This document shows, one piece after another, positions 36,045 through 49,085 of a stretch of DNA of 64,000 nt (its first letter is position 1; every line of letters starts with the position of its first letter). The DNA is from Corallococcus macrosporus (GTDB lineage: Bacteria > Myxococcota > Myxococcia > Myxococcales > Myxococcaceae), in the NCBI RefSeq assembly GCF_017302985.1, contig NZ_JAFIMU010000002.1, positions 496,001-560,000 of the forward strand, written 5' to 3'. A program made the position numbers and the translations under genes. The notes under the pieces are model-generated. The model did no database searches, was not told where the DNA came from, and saw nothing but the letters and a program-made list of their open reading frames with translations.

Positions 36045-37188
36045 AGGTGCTCATCGCGGGCGGCGGCACCGGTGGCCATCTGTTCCCGGGCATCGCGCTG
36101 GCGGAAGAGGTCGTCACGCGCCACCCGGCCAACGAAGTCGTTTTCGTGGGCACGGAGAAGGGCCTGGAGGCGCGCGTGGTGCCCAAGGAGGGCTACCCGC
36201 TGGAGCTCGTGAAGGTGCAGGGGCTCAAGGGCAAGGGGCTGCTCGGCCTCATCAAGGGCCTCATCGCGCTGCCCATGGCGTTCCTCGCGTCGTTCCGCAT
36301 CCTGTCGCGCCAGAAGCCGGACGTGGTGGTGGGCGTGGGCGGCTACGCGAGCGGCCCGGTGGTCCTGGCCGCGTGGCTGATGGGCATTCCCACCGCCATC
36401 CAGGAGCAGAACGCGCTGCCGGGCCTCACCAACAAGGTGCTGGGCCGCATCGTGAAGGTCGTCTTCACCGCCTTCGAGGAAGCGCGCGCGTTCTTCCCCG
36501 AAGCCAAGGTGCAGATGATTGGCAACCCCATCCGCAAGAAGCTGATGGACAACTACCTGCGCAGCAGCGCCGCGCACGAGAAGTTCTCCGTCCTCATCTT
36601 CGGCGGCAGCCTGGGCGCGCGCGGCCTCAACAACCGCGTGCTGGACGCGCTGGACTCGCTGGGCGACGTGAAGGACCAGATTTCCATCGTCCACCAGACG
36701 GGGAAGCTGGACCTGGAGACGGTGCGCAAGGGCTACGCGGACAAGGGCTTCGCGGACGTGGCCCAGGTGGTGGAGTTCATCGACGACATGTCCTCCGCCT
36801 ACGCGAAGGCGGACCTGGTCATCTGCCGCGCGGGCGCCACGTCGCTGGCGGAGCTGACGGTGTGCAAGAAGGCCAGCATCCTGGTGCCCTTCCCGCACGC
36901 GACGGACAACCACCAGGAGGTGAACGCCCGCGCGCTGGTGGACGCGGGCGCGGCCCTGATGTTCCGCGAGTCGGAGCTCACCGGGCAGAAGCTGGCGCAC
37001 GAGCTGCGCACCCTGATGACGGACCCGGCGAAGCTCAAGCAGATGGCGAAGAAGGCGGGCATCCTGGGCCGCCCGGCCGCCGCGAAGGAGCTGGCGGACG
37101 TGTGCGTGGACCTGACCACCCAGGCCTGGGGCCCGGGTGGGCGGGACCGCGGACCCAAGGACGTGAAGAAGGCACCCGGGAGCAAGGC

Positions 37189-37192
<4 letters not shown>
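36041..37192 (+). CDS. murG: UDP-GlcNAc:lipid I transferase MurG
   Basis: 383 residues, start GTG overlapping ftsW. Converts lipid I to lipid II at the inner face of the membrane. N-terminal Gly-rich loop [11 protein letters not shown] (7-17), [34 protein letters not shown] and [26 protein letters not shown] completes the donor site. The C-terminal tail ([19 protein letters not shown]) is longer and more basic than usual. Overlaps murC by four bases. Confidence 0.97.
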
Positions 37193-38610
<1,418 letters not shown>

Positions 38611-38613
38611 GGG

Positions 38614-39542
38614 ATGCAGCCGGGTGAGGTGACACCGCTGGCGGCGCGCGTGGCGCGTCTGCCGGGCCTGGACGTCAAGCCGGGTGAGCCCCTGGCGCCG
38701 CTCATCAGCGTGCGCGTGGGCGGACCGGCCGAAGCGCTGGTGCGTCCCCGCTCGCCGGACGCGCTGGTGGACCTGCTGCGCCTGGCCCGCGACGAGGGCA
38801 TCCCCGTCACGGTGCTGGGCGGCGGCGCCAACACGCTGGTGGGCGACGGCGGCGTGCCGGGCTTCACCGTGAAGCTGCCTCCGGATTTGTTCCCGGAGAC
38901 GCTGGACGTGGGCCCGGACGACGGGCGGGTGACGCTGGGCACGGGCGCGGCCATCGCCCGGCTGGTCAACGTGATGCGCGCGCAGGGCCTGGTGGGCGCG
39001 GAGTTCCTCGCGGGCATTCCCGGCACCTTGGGCGGCGCCGTGACGATGAACGCGGGCACCAAGAACGGCGAGTGCTTCCGCGTGGTGGAGGCCATTGAAG
39101 TGGCCACCGCGGACGGGGTGGGGTGGCTGACGAAAGCGCAGGTGCCGCACACCTACCGTCACGCCACGCTGCCCGCTGGAGGTATCGTCACGCGCGTGCG
39201 CTTCCATCTTCCCAAGGGCGATGTCGTGGCCAGCAAGGCGGCCATGGACGCGGACCTGGGCTACCGGAAGCGCACGCAGCCCTTGAGTCAGCCCAACTTC
39301 GGCAGCGTGTTCACCAACCCGCCGGGCGACCATGCCGGGCGGCTGATTGAACTTGTCGGCCTGAAGGGGCACACCCTGGGGCGCGCGCAGGTATCCACCC
39401 TGCACGCCAACTGGATCGTCAACCTGGGCGGCGCAACCGCTCGCGACGTGCGGGGCCTCATGACCCTGATGCAAGACCGGGTACATGAGGCCACCGGCAC
39501 CGTCATGCACCCCGAAGTCAAATTCGTCGGAGTCTTCCTGCC

Positions 39543-39546
<4 letters not shown>
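38614..39546 (+). CDS. murB: UDP-N-acetylenolpyruvoylglucosamine reductase MurB
   Basis: 310 residues. FAD-dependent reduction to UDP-MurNAc. FAD-binding VLGGGANTLVGDGG and GAEFLAGIPGTLGGAVTMNAG. The proton donor is Ser231 in NFGSVFTNP, and Glu301 in HPEVKFVG. Lacks the Tyr loop of the E. coli type, so it is the shorter type II MurB. Three bases after murC; overlaps ddl in ATGA. Confidence 0.96.
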
Positions 39547-40499
<953 letters not shown>

Positions 40500-40535
40500 G
40501 CCGCTCCGCGTTCTTTCCTGGAGTTCCAGACCCTT

Positions 40536-40560
40536 GCACGGGAGGGGTGTCCCCTCGTGC
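40536..40560 (+). terminator. Hairpin between ddl and ftsQ
   Basis: GCAC-GG-GAGGGG-TGT-CCCCTC-GTGC: a 10-pair stem with a two-base bulge. No T tract follows, so it may attenuate or protect the ddl end of the transcript rather than terminate. Confidence 0.4.
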
Positions 40561-40561
40561 C

Positions 40562-40583
40562 GCTACAGCGACGTGCCTGTAGC
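40562..40583 (+). promoter_or_regulatory. Inverted repeat GCTACAG-N8-CTGTAGC upstream of ftsQ
   Basis: Perfect 7-base arms followed by CAAAAACTGG, 50 bases before ftsQ. Matches the element at 18897-18922 in arms, in the A tract and in its orientation relative to the gene. Suggests a separate control point for ftsQ-ftsA. Confidence 0.5.
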
Positions 40584-40633
40584 CAAAAACTGGCGTGGTT
40601 CGACGTCCGCACGCAGCATGCGCCTCCCTAGTC

Positions 40634-41491
40634 ATGGCCTTCGGAAAATCCAAGAACCGCCGCCGCCTGGACGCCGCACCGCGCAACGACGCGGTGAAGG
40701 GCGCGGTCCGTTCGCACGGGCCGACGGTGGCGAAGGCGCTGGGGCTGGCCGTCGCGACGGCGGGGCTCATCTGGGGCGGCATCGAGCTGCGTGCGTGGGC
40801 GCTGGTGTCGCCGCGCTTCGCGCTGGAGTCGGTGAACTTCTCCGGGCTGGAGCGGGCCTCGCGCCCGGAGCTCTTGAAGCTGTCGGGGCTGACGGCGGGG
40901 CAGAACCTGTGGACGCTGGACCCGGCCGCGCTGGCGAAGGCCATGGGTCAGCACCCCTGGGTGCGCACGGTGGAGGTGACGCGGCGGTTTCCGCGCGGCG
41001 TGTCCGTGGAGGTGACGGAGCACGCACCCGCGGCGCTGGCGGTGCTGGGCGACCTGTACGTGCTGGACGAGGAGGGCGAGCCCTTCAAGCGCGTCACCCC
41101 GGGGGACGGGCTGGACCTGCCGCTCGTCACCGGCATGGAGCGCGACGCGTACGTGGCGGACCCGGACGGGGTGCGCGCGAAGTTCCGTGAGGCGCTGGAT
41201 GTAACCCGTGCTTATGCGCGGCTGTTGCCCGGACGATCGGAGCGGCTTTCTGAAGTGCGCCTGGAGAACACCGGGCTTGCGCTGGTGACGGCGACGGGGC
41301 AGGAGGTGCGCCTCGGCGCGGGCGATACGGAAGTCAAGCTCCAGCGGCTGGCGCGCGTTCGACGCGAGCTCAGCACAAGGGGGCTTGCAGCCGCGATCAT
41401 TCGCCTGGATAACCGTGCCCGACCGGGTTGGGTGGCGGTGAGGCTTTCGAGTGGGTCCGACTCCGTGCGGAGCGGGGACTCGACGCAGTGA
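40634..41491 (+). CDS. ftsQ: Cell division protein FtsQ
   Basis: 285 residues. Basic cytosolic start (FGKSKNRRRLD), membrane helix ~32-50, POTRA domain (VNFSGLERASRPELLKLSGL... HPWVRTVEVTRRFPRGVSVEVTE) and the beta-domain (~140-260). Recruits FtsBL and couples to FtsWI. The start is the ATG at 40634; an upstream ATG at 40595 lies in an unlikely Cys/His stretch. 43 bases to ftsA. Confidence 0.93.
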   Translation: MAFGKSKNRRRLDAAPRNDAVKGAVRSHGPTVAKALGLAVATAGLIWGGIELRAWALVSPRFALESVNFSGLERASRPELLKLSGLTAGQNLWTLDPAALAKAMGQHPWVRTVEVTRRFPRGVSVEVTEHAPAALAVLGDLYVLDEEGEPFKRVTPGDGLDLPLVTGMERDAYVADPDGVRAKFREALDVTRAYARLLPGRSERLSEVRLENTGLALVTATGQEVRLGAGDTEVKLQRLARVRRELSTRGLAAAIIRLDNRARPGWVAVRLSSGSDSVRSGDSTQ

Positions 41492-41534
41492 GGATGCTTC
41501 CTTCACGAAAGTGAGGGAGCCTGGGAGGAGTCAC

Positions 41535-42770
41535 ATGGCGAAGCAGAAGTCGGGGGAGATCATCGTCGGCCTCGACATCGGCACGACGAAGATCTGCGCC
41601 ATCGTCGGCGAGCTGACCGATAGCGGTATCGACATCATCGGTATCGGTACGCATCCGTCGAAGGGATTGCGCAAGGGCGTCGTGGTCAACATCGAGGCCA
41701 CGGTGTCGTCCATCCGGCGCGCCGTGGAGGAAGCCGAGCTGATGGCCGGGGCGGAGATCTCCCACGTCTACACGGGGATCGCCGGCGGCCACATCAAGGG
41801 CTTCAACTCCCAGGGCATCGTCGCGGTGAAGGACAAGGAGGTCCGCGACGCGGACATCGCGCGCGTCATCGACGCCGCGAAGGCGGTGGCCATCCCGCTG
41901 GACCGGGAGGTCATCCACGTCCTGCCGCAGGAGTTCATCATCGACGACCAGGGCGGCATCAAGGAGCCCCTGGGCATGGCCGGCGTGCGCCTGGAGGCCA
42001 AGGTGCACATCGTCACGGGCGCCGTCTCCAGCGCGCAGAACATCGTCAAGTGCGCCAACCGCACGGGCCTGAACGTCTCCGACATCGTGCTCCAGCCGCT
42101 CGCCTCCGCTGAAGCCGTGCTGAGCGAGGACGAGAAGGAGCTGGGCGTGTGCCTCGTCGACATCGGCGGCGGCACGACGGACATCGCCATCTTCTCCGGC
42201 GGCTCCATCGTCCACACGGCGGTGATTGCCCTGGGCGGCAACAACCTGACGAGCGACATCGCCATCGGCCTGCGCACCCCCGCGCACGAGGCCGAGCGCA
42301 TCAAGCAGAAGTACGGCTGCGCGCTCGCGTCCATGATCAACAAGGACGAGACGATCGAAGTGCCGAGCGTGGGCGGCCGTCAGCCGCGCGTCCTGGGCCG
42401 GCAGATCCTCTCGGAGATTCTCGAGCCGCGCGTGGAGGAGATCTTCCAGCTCGTGCACCGGGAGATCCAGAAGTGCGGCTACGAGGACCTGCTCGCGTCG
42501 GGCATCGTCATCACGGGCGGCAGCACGCTGCTCGCGGGCATGCCGGAGCTGGCGGAAGAGGTGCTGGGCCTGCCGGTGCGCCGGGGCATGCCGCGCGGCA
42601 TCGGTGGCCTGGTGGACGTGGTGAAGAGCCCCATGTACGCCACGGGTGTGGGTCTGGTCGTCTACGGCGCCAAGCACATGGACCGCCGCATGTTCCGCAT
42701 CCGCGAGGACGGCAACGTCTACAAGAAGGTGAAGGGCCGGATGCGCGAGTGGCTGGAAGAGATTTTCTAA
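41535..42770 (+). CDS. ftsA: Cell division protein FtsA
   Basis: 411 residues, actin-like ATPase that ties FtsZ filaments to the membrane. VGLDIGTTKICAIVGE phosphate loop, the 1C subdomain (~85-165), LVDIGGGTTDIAIF and ITGGSTLLAGMPEL. The last residues (GRMREWLEEIF) form the amphipathic membrane-targeting helix. GGGAGGAG four bases before the ATG is a very strong ribosome site. A terminator follows at once, which separates ftsA from ftsZ. Confidence 0.97.
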   Translation: MAKQKSGEIIVGLDIGTTKICAIVGELTDSGIDIIGIGTHPSKGLRKGVVVNIEATVSSIRRAVEEAELMAGAEISHVYTGIAGGHIKGFNSQGIVAVKDKEVRDADIARVIDAAKAVAIPLDREVIHVLPQEFIIDDQGGIKEPLGMAGVRLEAKVHIVTGAVSSAQNIVKCANRTGLNVSDIVLQPLASAEAVLSEDEKELGVCLVDIGGGTTDIAIFSGGSIVHTAVIALGGNNLTSDIAIGLRTPAHEAERIKQKYGCALASMINKDETIEVPSVGGRQPRVLGRQILSEILEPRVEEIFQLVHREIQKCGYEDLLASGIVITGGSTLLAGMPELAEEVLGLPVRRGMPRGIGGLVDVVKSPMYATGVGLVVYGAKHMDRRMFRIREDGNVYKKVKGRMREWLEEIF

Positions 42771-42800
42771 GCGGTCCCGGTGCGGCAACGCGCTGAGTCA

Positions 42801-42830
42801 GGGCTCCCTTCGGGGGGCCCTTTCGCGTTT
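42801..42830 (+). terminator. Intrinsic terminator of the dcw transcript
   Basis: GGGCTCCC-TTCG-GGGGGCCC (8 pairs, one G-T) then TTTCGCGTTT. Stable UUCG loop, moderate T tract. 31 bases after ftsA. Confidence 0.7.
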
Positions 42831-42856
42831 CGGGGGCTCGTGTCCGAGGGCTCGTT

Positions 42857-42887
42857 TGACGCGTCAGGGGGCGACGCTGACGCGTCA
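42857..42887. promoter_or_regulatory. Twin palindromes TGACGCGTCA, 21 bases apart
   Basis: Identical perfect 10-base palindromes at 42857-42866 and 42878-42887; the second extends to CTGACGCGTCAG. The 21-base centre distance is two helical turns, so both face the same side of DNA. This looks like a cooperative operator 200 bases before the giant envelope-protein gene. Confidence 0.55.
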
Positions 42888-42940
42888 GTCCGGGAAGCAG
42901 CGAGTTTCCAGATTCCAGAATCCGGATCCGGCTTTCGGAC

Positions 42941-42963
42941 GGCCGCCTTAGGCACGGGCGGCC
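42941..42963 (+). promoter_or_regulatory. Hairpin GGCCGCC-N9-GGCGGCC in the leader of the giant gene
   Basis: Perfect 7-base arms 124 bases before the ATG at 43087. Just upstream is CCGGATCCGG, a palindrome. The 42771-43086 gap also holds the ftsA terminator and the TGACGCGTCA pair; no gene is seen in it. Confidence 0.35.
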
Positions 42964-43086
42964 AGCCGTGCAAGTTCCAGGATTTGGACGGATCGGGAAT
43001 TCGACAGAGGATGGCGCCCGGCTTGCTAGGGGGGCCTGTGGCTCCCGGAGCGGATTCCTCCGTGTTCCCGGTGAGCCTCTGAACCT

Positions 43087-46000
43087 ATGACACCACACAA
43101 GACTTCGCGGTTGCTGACGCCCCTACTGGGAGTACGCGGCTCTGCCGCGGCGCTGTTGGCCCTGCTGTGCGCCGTATTCGCGGCGCCCCCGGCCTTCGCT
43201 GAGCCGGACTCGTTCGGCCTGGGCAATGGCCACGATGGCCCGGAGGTCATTACCGCTCCCGGCACGGTCGTGAACATCTACACGCGGTTGACGCAGCCCG
43301 CGGGCGTGAATGCGACGACCGTGACCGTCACGGACACCACGGGCTTCAACGTGGGCGACCTGGTGATGCTCTACCAGTCCACGGGCTTCACAGGGGCAGT
43401 GACCTCCGGCGCCCCGGGCCCGTTCAACTTCTCGGCGACCCCGGTAGGCAACTGGCAGTTCGTTCGGCTCACGGATGTGACGGATGAGGAGCTGACCTTC
43501 ACGGGCATGCCGCTCACGACGGCGTTTACGGGCGGCAATGGTGACGTGGAGGCCATCCGGGCTTCGGCTCAGGCCATCCGGGTGCCCGAGTACACGACCG
43601 TGACCATCAACCCGGGCGCGAGCATCGTTGCCAAGCCGTGGTCCAACGACGGTGACTTCACGGACAGCCTGGGCGGCATCGTCGTCTTCCTGGCGAACGG
43701 GACGGTGACGAACAACGGCACCATTTCCGCCAGCGGCGCCGGCTTCCGAGGTGGCGAGGAGTTCAACGGGAGTGGCGACAATTGTCCGGAGACGGATCTG
43801 GACGTCGAGCATCCGCGCGGTGCCATCAAGGGCGAGAGCCTGGTTCCCACCCGCTACAAGCAGGACTTGGCATTCCCGGCCCCTGCCGGGACCTCGGGCC
43901 GGGGCAATGTTCTTCACGGCGGTGGTGGCGGTGTCTGCCACAACTCCGGCGGTGGTGGTGGTGGCAACGGCGGCGAGGGCGGTATCGGCGGCAGGACCTG
44001 GAGCGGTGATGACGAAGGAAACGCGCCCTCACGGCCCGTCGGAGGGTTGGGCGGCGGTCGGCTGACGTTCTCACCCGCGACCCGACTCCTGTTTGGTGGC
44101 GGTGGTGGCGCAGGTCACAGCAATGATGATGAGGGCGGCGGTGGCGGAAACGCCGGCGGCATCGTCTTCATTCGCGGTCAGGCCCTGGCTGGTAACGGAA
44201 GCATCACGTCGGATGGCGACCCGGGTGAGGACTCGCTGAATGATGCCGCGGGTGGCGGTGGCGCTGGCGGCACCCTCTCGCTGAACTTCACCGAAGCCCT
44301 CTCCTGTGGTGCGGGCACGCTGTCCGCCAATGGCGGCAAGGGCGGCGACAGCCATTTCGAGGAGCCGCACGGCACGGGCGGTGGCGGCGGTGGCGGCAAC
44401 ATCTTCCTGCAGGGCACGAGCCTCTCGTGCGGCACGTCGGTCGCGGGCGGCGTGGCGGGCCTCCAGGACACGACTGAGGCCGTGGATGGTCGGCCTTACG
44501 GCTCTGCTCCGGGCAACCCGGGTGTCATCACCCAGAACCTGCCGCCGACGGTGGCCATCACGACGCCGGCCAATGGCTCGACGGTGACGAACCCGAACGT
44601 GACGGTGACGGGCACGGCCACGAACGCCACCAGCGTCGTGGTGAGCTTCAACAATACGAACTACCCGGCGACGCTGACAGGCAACACCTGGAGCGTGGCG
44701 CTGCCCGGTCCGCTGCCCAACGGCCAGTACACGGTGACGGCGGTGTCCTCGAATGGGACGACCACGAGCACGCAGGCTTCTTCCACCTTCACGGTGCAGG
44801 CTGCCACGACGCCGACGGTGGCCATCACGACGCCGGCCAATGGCTCGACGGTGACGAACCCGAACGTGACGGTGACGGGCACGGCCACGAACGCCACCAG
44901 CGTCGTGGTGAGCTTCAACAATACGAACTACCCGGCGACGCTGACGGGCAACACCTGGAGCGTGGCGCTGCCCGGTCCGCTGCCCAATGGCCAGTACACG
45001 GTGACGGCAGTGTCCTCGGACGGGACGACCACGAGCACGCAGGCTTCTTCCACCTTCACGGTGGCGGTGCCGGCGCCGACGCCGACGGTGGCCATCACCA
45101 CGCCGGCCAACGGTTCGACGGTGACGAACCCGAACGTGACGGTGACGGGCACGGCCACGAACGCGACCAGCGTGACGGTGACGTTCCAGGGCACGGACTA
45201 CCCGGCGACGCTGACGGGCAACACCTGGACGGTGGACCTGCCCAGTTCGTTGCCCAACGGTCAGTACACGGTGACGGCGGTGTCCTCGAATGGGACGACC
45301 ACGAGCACGCAGGCTTCTTCCACCTTCACGGTGGCGGTGCCGGCGCCGACACCGACGGTGGCCATCACGACGCCGGCCAACGGTTCGACGGTGACGAACC
45401 CGAACGTGACGGTGACGGGCACGGCCACGAATGCCACCAGCGTGACGGTGACCTTCCAGGGCACGAACTACCCGGCGACGCTGACGGGCAATACCTGGAG
45501 CGTGGCGCTGCCCGGCCCGCTGTCCAATGGCCAGTACACGGTGACGGCGGTGTCCTCGAACGGGACGACCACGAGCACGCAGGCTTCTTCCACCTTCACG
45601 GTGGCGGTGCCGACGCCGACGCCGACGGTGGCCATCACCACGCCGGCCAATGGCTCGACGGTGACGAACCCGAACGTGACGGTGACGGGCACGGCCACGA
45701 ACGCGACCAGCGTGACGGTGACGTTCCAGGACACGGACTACCCGGCGACGCTGACGGGCAACACCTGGAGCGTGGCGCTGCCCGGCCCGCTGGCCAACGG
45801 CACGTACACCGTCACGGCGGTGTCCACCAACGGCACCACCAACAGCACGACCGCGACCTCTACCTTCACCGTCGACCCGGCGGGCACGGTGGACTCGGAC
45901 AACGACGGCCTGACGGACGAGGAGGAGGTCGACCTGGGCACCAACCCGAACGACCCGGACTCCGACGACGACGGCATCCCCGACGGCATCGAGGTCAAGG

Positions 46001-48855
46001 TGGGCGGCACGGATCCGCTCGACGACGACTCGGATGACGACGGCATCCTCGACGGCAACGAGGACAAGGACCACGACGGCATCGTCGATGCCGACGAGAC
46101 CGACCCGAAGAACATCGACACGGACGGCGACGGCCTGACCGACGGCGTCGAGACGGGCCTCACCGAGCCCCAGGGCGACGACACCGACCCGTCCAAGTTC
46201 GTGGCGGACAAGGACCCGTCGACCAAGACGAACCCGCTGGACGGCGACACGGATGACGACGGTCTGCTCGACGGCAACGAGGACGCCAACCACGACGGCA
46301 AGGTGGATCCGACGGAGACCGATCCGAACAACATCGACACGGACGGCGACGGCCTGACGGACGGCCTGGAGCTGGGCCTCACCCAGCCCCAGGGCGAGGA
46401 CACCGACCCGACGAAGTTCGTCGCGGATCAGGACCCCGACACCAAGACGAACCCGCTCAACAAGGACACCGACGGCGGCAGCGTGCTCGACGGCATCGAG
46501 GACGCGAACCACAACGGCCGCGTGGACGTGCTGGAGACGGACCCGAACAACGCCGCGGACGACAAGGACGCGGACGGCGACGGCATCGACAACGCCACGG
46601 AGCTGGAGAAGGGGACGGATCCGTTCGACCCCGACACCGACGACGACGGCGTGCCGGACGGCATCGACGGGCTGACCGACACGGACGGGGACGGCACCAT
46701 CGACGCGCTCGACCCCGACAGCGACAACGACGGCATCCTCGATGGCACCGAGCTGGGTGTCACCCTGGAGACCGCGCCCCCGGGCACGGACACGTCGTCC
46801 CCGAACTTCAAGCCGGACGCGGACCCGTCGACAAAGACGGATCCGAAGAAGGCGGACACGGACGGTGACGGCCTGAAGGACGGCGAAGAGGACGCCAACC
46901 ACGACGGCCGCCGTGACGCGACGGAGACGGATCCGACGATGAAGGACACCGACCAGGGCGGCATCGATGACGGCACGGAGGTGAACGGCGGCTCCAACCC
47001 GCTCGACGCCAACGATGACTACCTGGTGGTGGGCCACGGCTGCAGCACGGGCGGCTCCGGTTCGCTGGCGCCCTTCGCGCTCATGCTGATGGCGCTGCCC
47101 CTGGTGGGCCGCCGCTTCCGCCGCGCCGGGAACCTCCTGGCGCGCGCGGGTGGGGCGCTGACCGTGTTCATCACGGCCCTGTTCGCGGGCTCCACTGCCC
47201 ACGCGCAGGCCACGGCCGTGTCGCAGGCCATCGACGTGCAGCAGTACAAGCCGGGCCCGGGCATCGCGGACGTGCTCGCGGTGCACGGCGCGAAGGTGCA
47301 GCGGCACCTGGGGTGGAACGTGGGGCTGTCGGTCAACTACGCCGACAAGCCGCTCAACTTCTTCGACCCCCGCTCGGACACGTACATCACCTCCGTGGTG
47401 AAGAGTCAGGTCGGCGTGGACCTGATGGGCGCCATCGGTCTCTACGACCGGTTCGAGATCGGCGTCGTGCTGCCCATCACCATCCAGAGCTCGGAGGCTT
47501 CGCCGGGCGTGGACGCGTCCTTCTCCAACGGGGTGAGCGGGGGCGGCATCGGCGACCTGCGCCTCATCCCGAAGGCGCGCCTGCTGGACGGTGACAACTA
47601 CGGCCTGTCCGTGGTGGTGCCCGTGTCGCTGCCCACCGGCGGCGCCTCGGACTTCCTCGGCGGGTCGGGCGTGTCCGTCAACCCGCGCGTGGTGGCGGAG
47701 TACGGCCGGCGCTTCCGCGTACTGGCCAACGTGGGTGTGGACATCCGCAAGGCGGAGCAGCTGCGCAACCTGAACGTCGGCAGCGCGCTGGCGTACGGGG
47801 TGGGCGCGGAGGCGCCGCTGGGTGACCTGCCGCTGGCCGTCCAGGCCTCGCTGGTGGGCGCGGTGGGCTTCAAGCAGCAGAACGAGGAGGAGCGTCCGCT
47901 GGAGCTGCTCGCGGCCCTGAAGTACCGCGGCCTCACCGGTCTGTCCGCGCAGGTGGGCGCGGGCCCGGGCCTCACCCACGGCTACGGCACGCCGACGTTC
48001 CGCGTGCTCGCGTCCGTGGGCTACAGCACCCCGGAGCGCGCCCCGGCGCAGCCCCGGCCGGTGTGCCCGGAGGGCCCGGAGGACTTCGACGGCTTCCAGG
48101 ACCAGGACGGCTGCGCGGACCCGGACAACGACGGCGACGGCATCGTGGACACGCAGGACAAGTGCCCCAACGAGCCGGAGACCGTGAACGAGTTCGAGGA
48201 CGCCGACGGCTGCCCCGACACGAAGCCCGCGCCGCCTCCGCCCGCACCGGTGGACTCCGACGGCGACGGCCTGATGGACCCGGACGACAAGTGCCCCAAC
48301 GCGCCCGAGGACAAGGACGGCTTCCAGGACGAGGACGGCTGCCCGGACCCGGACAACGACAAGGACGGCATCCTGGACACGGCGGACAAGTGCCCGCTGG
48401 AGCCGGAGACCATCAACGGCGTGGCTGACGAGGACGGCTGCCCCGACAAGGGCAAGGTCAAGGTGCTCGTCGAGGGCGAGCGCATCCTCATCCTGGAGAA
48501 GGTCTACTTCGCCACGAACAAGGACGTCATCCTGCCGCGCTCGTTCCCCATCCTGAAGCAGGTGGCGGCCGTGCTGCGCGCCAACCCGCAGGTGGAGCTG
48601 CTGCGCGTCGAGGGACACACGGACAGCCAGGGCAGCGACGTCGCCAACCTGGACCTGTCCAAGCGCCGCGCCGCCAGCGTGAAGACGTTCCTCGTCAACG
48701 AGGGCATCGCCGCGGAGCGCCTGGAGTCCGAGGGCTACGGCGAGACGAAGCCCGTGGACACCAACAAGACGTCCGCTGGCCGTGAGAACAACCGCCGCGT
48801 GGAGTTCAACATCACGCGGATGGGCAAGGTGGAAGTGGAGAAGCCCGCCCCGTAG
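43087..48855 (+). CDS. Giant exported repeat protein fused to an OmpA-like outer-membrane protein
   Basis: 1922 residues. Signal peptide ends at AFA (~38). Gly-rich, parallel-beta-like region (~60-480) with clusters such as GGGGGGN. Five 89-90-residue Ig-like repeats (~487-935, each [20 protein letters not shown]...). Ca2+-binding DxDxDG repeats (~937-1310). Then [11 protein letters not shown] with Cys1319, a hydrophobic stretch ([15 protein letters not shown]) and RRFRR: a MYXO-CTERM-like sorting signal. It is not at the C-terminus; an Arg-rich loop and a second signal-like helix ([17 protein letters not shown], cleavage site after Ala1373) follow, then a beta-barrel-like domain (~1374-1655), type-3 thrombospondin repeats (~1660-1790) and an OmpA peptidoglycan-binding domain (~1800-1910, [11 protein letters not shown]). 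So two whole envelope proteins sit in one frame. A single terminator follows. Confidence 0.88.
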   Translation: MTPHKTSRLLTPLLGVRGSAAALLALLCAVFAAPPAFAEPDSFGLGNGHDGPEVITAPGTVVNIYTRLTQPAGVNATTVTVTDTTGFNVGDLVMLYQSTGFTGAVTSGAPGPFNFSATPVGNWQFVRLTDVTDEELTFTGMPLTTAFTGGNGDVEAIRASAQAIRVPEYTTVTINPGASIVAKPWSNDGDFTDSLGGIVVFLANGTVTNNGTISASGAGFRGGEEFNGSGDNCPETDLDVEHPRGAIKGESLVPTRYKQDLAFPAPAGTSGRGNVLHGGGGGVCHNSGGGGGGNGGEGGIGGRTWSGDDEGNAPSRPVGGLGGGRLTFSPATRLLFGGGGGAGHSNDDEGGGGGNAGGIVFIRGQALAGNGSITSDGDPGEDSLNDAAGGGGAGGTLSLNFTEALSCGAGTLSANGGKGGDSHFEEPHGTGGGGGGGNIFLQGTSLSCGTSVAGGVAGLQDTTEAVDGRPYGSAPGNPGVITQNLPPTVAITTPANGSTVTNPNVTVTGTATNATSVVVSFNNTNYPATLTGNTWSVALPGPLPNGQYTVTAVSSNGTTTSTQASSTFTVQAATTPTVAITTPANGSTVTNPNVTVTGTATNATSVVVSFNNTNYPATLTGNTWSVALPGPLPNGQYTVTAVSSDGTTTSTQASSTFTVAVPAPTPTVAITTPANGSTVTNPNVTVTGTATNATSVTVTFQGTDYPATLTGNTWTVDLPSSLPNGQYTVTAVSSNGTTTSTQASSTFTVAVPAPTPTVAITTPANGSTVTNPNVTVTGTATNATSVTVTFQGTNYPATLTGNTWSVALPGPLSNGQYTVTAVSSNGTTTSTQASSTFTVAVPTPTPTVAITTPANGSTVTNPNVTVTGTATNATSVTVTFQDTDYPATLTGNTWSVALPGPLANGTYTVTAVSTNGTTNSTTATSTFTVDPAGTVDSDNDGLTDEEEVDLGTNPNDPDSDDDGIPDGIEVKVGGTDPLDDDSDDDGILDGNEDKDHDGIVDADETDPKNIDTDGDGLTDGVETGLTEPQGDDTDPSKFVADKDPSTKTNPLDGDTDDDGLLDGNEDANHDGKVDPTETDPNNIDTDGDGLTDGLELGLTQPQGEDTDPTKFVADQDPDTKTNPLNKDTDGGSVLDGIEDANHNGRVDVLETDPNNAADDKDADGDGIDNATELEKGTDPFDPDTDDDGVPDGIDGLTDTDGDGTIDALDPDSDNDGILDGTELGVTLETAPPGTDTSSPNFKPDADPSTKTDPKKADTDGDGLKDGEEDANHDGRRDATETDPTMKDTDQGGIDDGTEVNGGSNPLDANDDYLVVGHGCSTGGSGSLAPFALMLMALPLVGRRFRRAGNLLARAGGALTVFITALFAGSTAHAQATAVSQAIDVQQYKPGPGIADVLAVHGAKVQRHLGWNVGLSVNYADKPLNFFDPRSDTYITSVVKSQVGVDLMGAIGLYDRFEIGVVLPITIQSSEASPGVDASFSNGVSGGGIGDLRLIPKARLLDGDNYGLSVVVPVSLPTGGASDFLGGSGVSVNPRVVAEYGRRFRVLANVGVDIRKAEQLRNLNVGSALAYGVGAEAPLGDLPLAVQASLVGAVGFKQQNEEERPLELLAALKYRGLTGLSAQVGAGPGLTHGYGTPTFRVLASVGYSTPERAPAQPRPVCPEGPEDFDGFQDQDGCADPDNDGDGIVDTQDKCPNEPETVNEFEDADGCPDTKPAPPPPAPVDSDGDGLMDPDDKCPNAPEDKDGFQDEDGCPDPDNDKDGILDTADKCPLEPETINGVADEDGCPDKGKVKVLVEGERILILEKVYFATNKDVILPRSFPILKQVAAVLRANPQVELLRVEGHTDSQGSDVANLDLSKRRAASVKTFLVNEGIAAERLESEGYGETKPVDTNKTSAGRENNRRVEFNITRMGKVEVEKPAP
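44547..45890 (+). repeat. Five near-identical Ig-like domain repeats
   Basis: Five units of ~268-270 bases starting near 44547, 44815, 45085, 45355 and 45625. DNA identity is very high between neighbours (shared ACGGTGGCCATCAC and ACGGTGACGAACCCGAACGT), which implies recent duplication or gene conversion. Units 1-2 share [10 protein letters not shown], units 3-5 VTVTFQGT/D. Confidence 0.92.
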
Positions 48856-48881
48856 CACCCGCTCCAGGGAATGAAACACGG

Positions 48882-48916
48882 AAGGCCCGGTTCCCCCGAG
48901 GGAGCCGGGCCTTTTC
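48882..48916 (+). terminator. Intrinsic terminator after the giant envelope-protein gene
   Basis: AAGGCCCGGTTCCC-CCGA-GGGAGCCGGGCCTTTT: a long GC stem with an A/T-matched base and a T tract, 27 bases after the stop. It isolates ftsZ from upstream transcription. Confidence 0.85.
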
Positions 48917-49010
48917 GTCATCCGCGTCCCGTCCTGTCACGTCGCGCGTGCGTGGAGCGCGTGGACGACTGACCACGGCGAGTCACCGGACGCGAGTCAA
49001 GAGGGTGTTT

Positions 49011-49033
49011 GCATGCGCGCGATGTCCGCATGC
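49011..49033 (+). promoter_or_regulatory. Inverted repeat GCATGCG-N9-CGCATGC upstream of ftsZ
   Basis: Perfect 7-base arms, 162 bases before the ftsZ ATG. The GCATGCG half-site recurs once before ftsQ (near 40618). Operator candidate. The 48856-49194 gap holds this, the upstream terminator, and the next inverted repeat; no gene is seen. Confidence 0.45.
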
Positions 49034-49085
49034 CCACCGCCGCCACACGCGTAAGTGGGCGTCAGGACTCGGGCGCGCAGCAGGG

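Noticed and set aside
44547-45890. Evenly spaced direct repeats, CRISPR-like at first sight
   Set aside because: Units are ~268 bases, coding, and in frame as Ig-like domains; no spacers.
44071-48921. Long minus-strand open frame opposite the giant envelope gene
   Set aside because: Mirror of the repeats; no domains, no start context.
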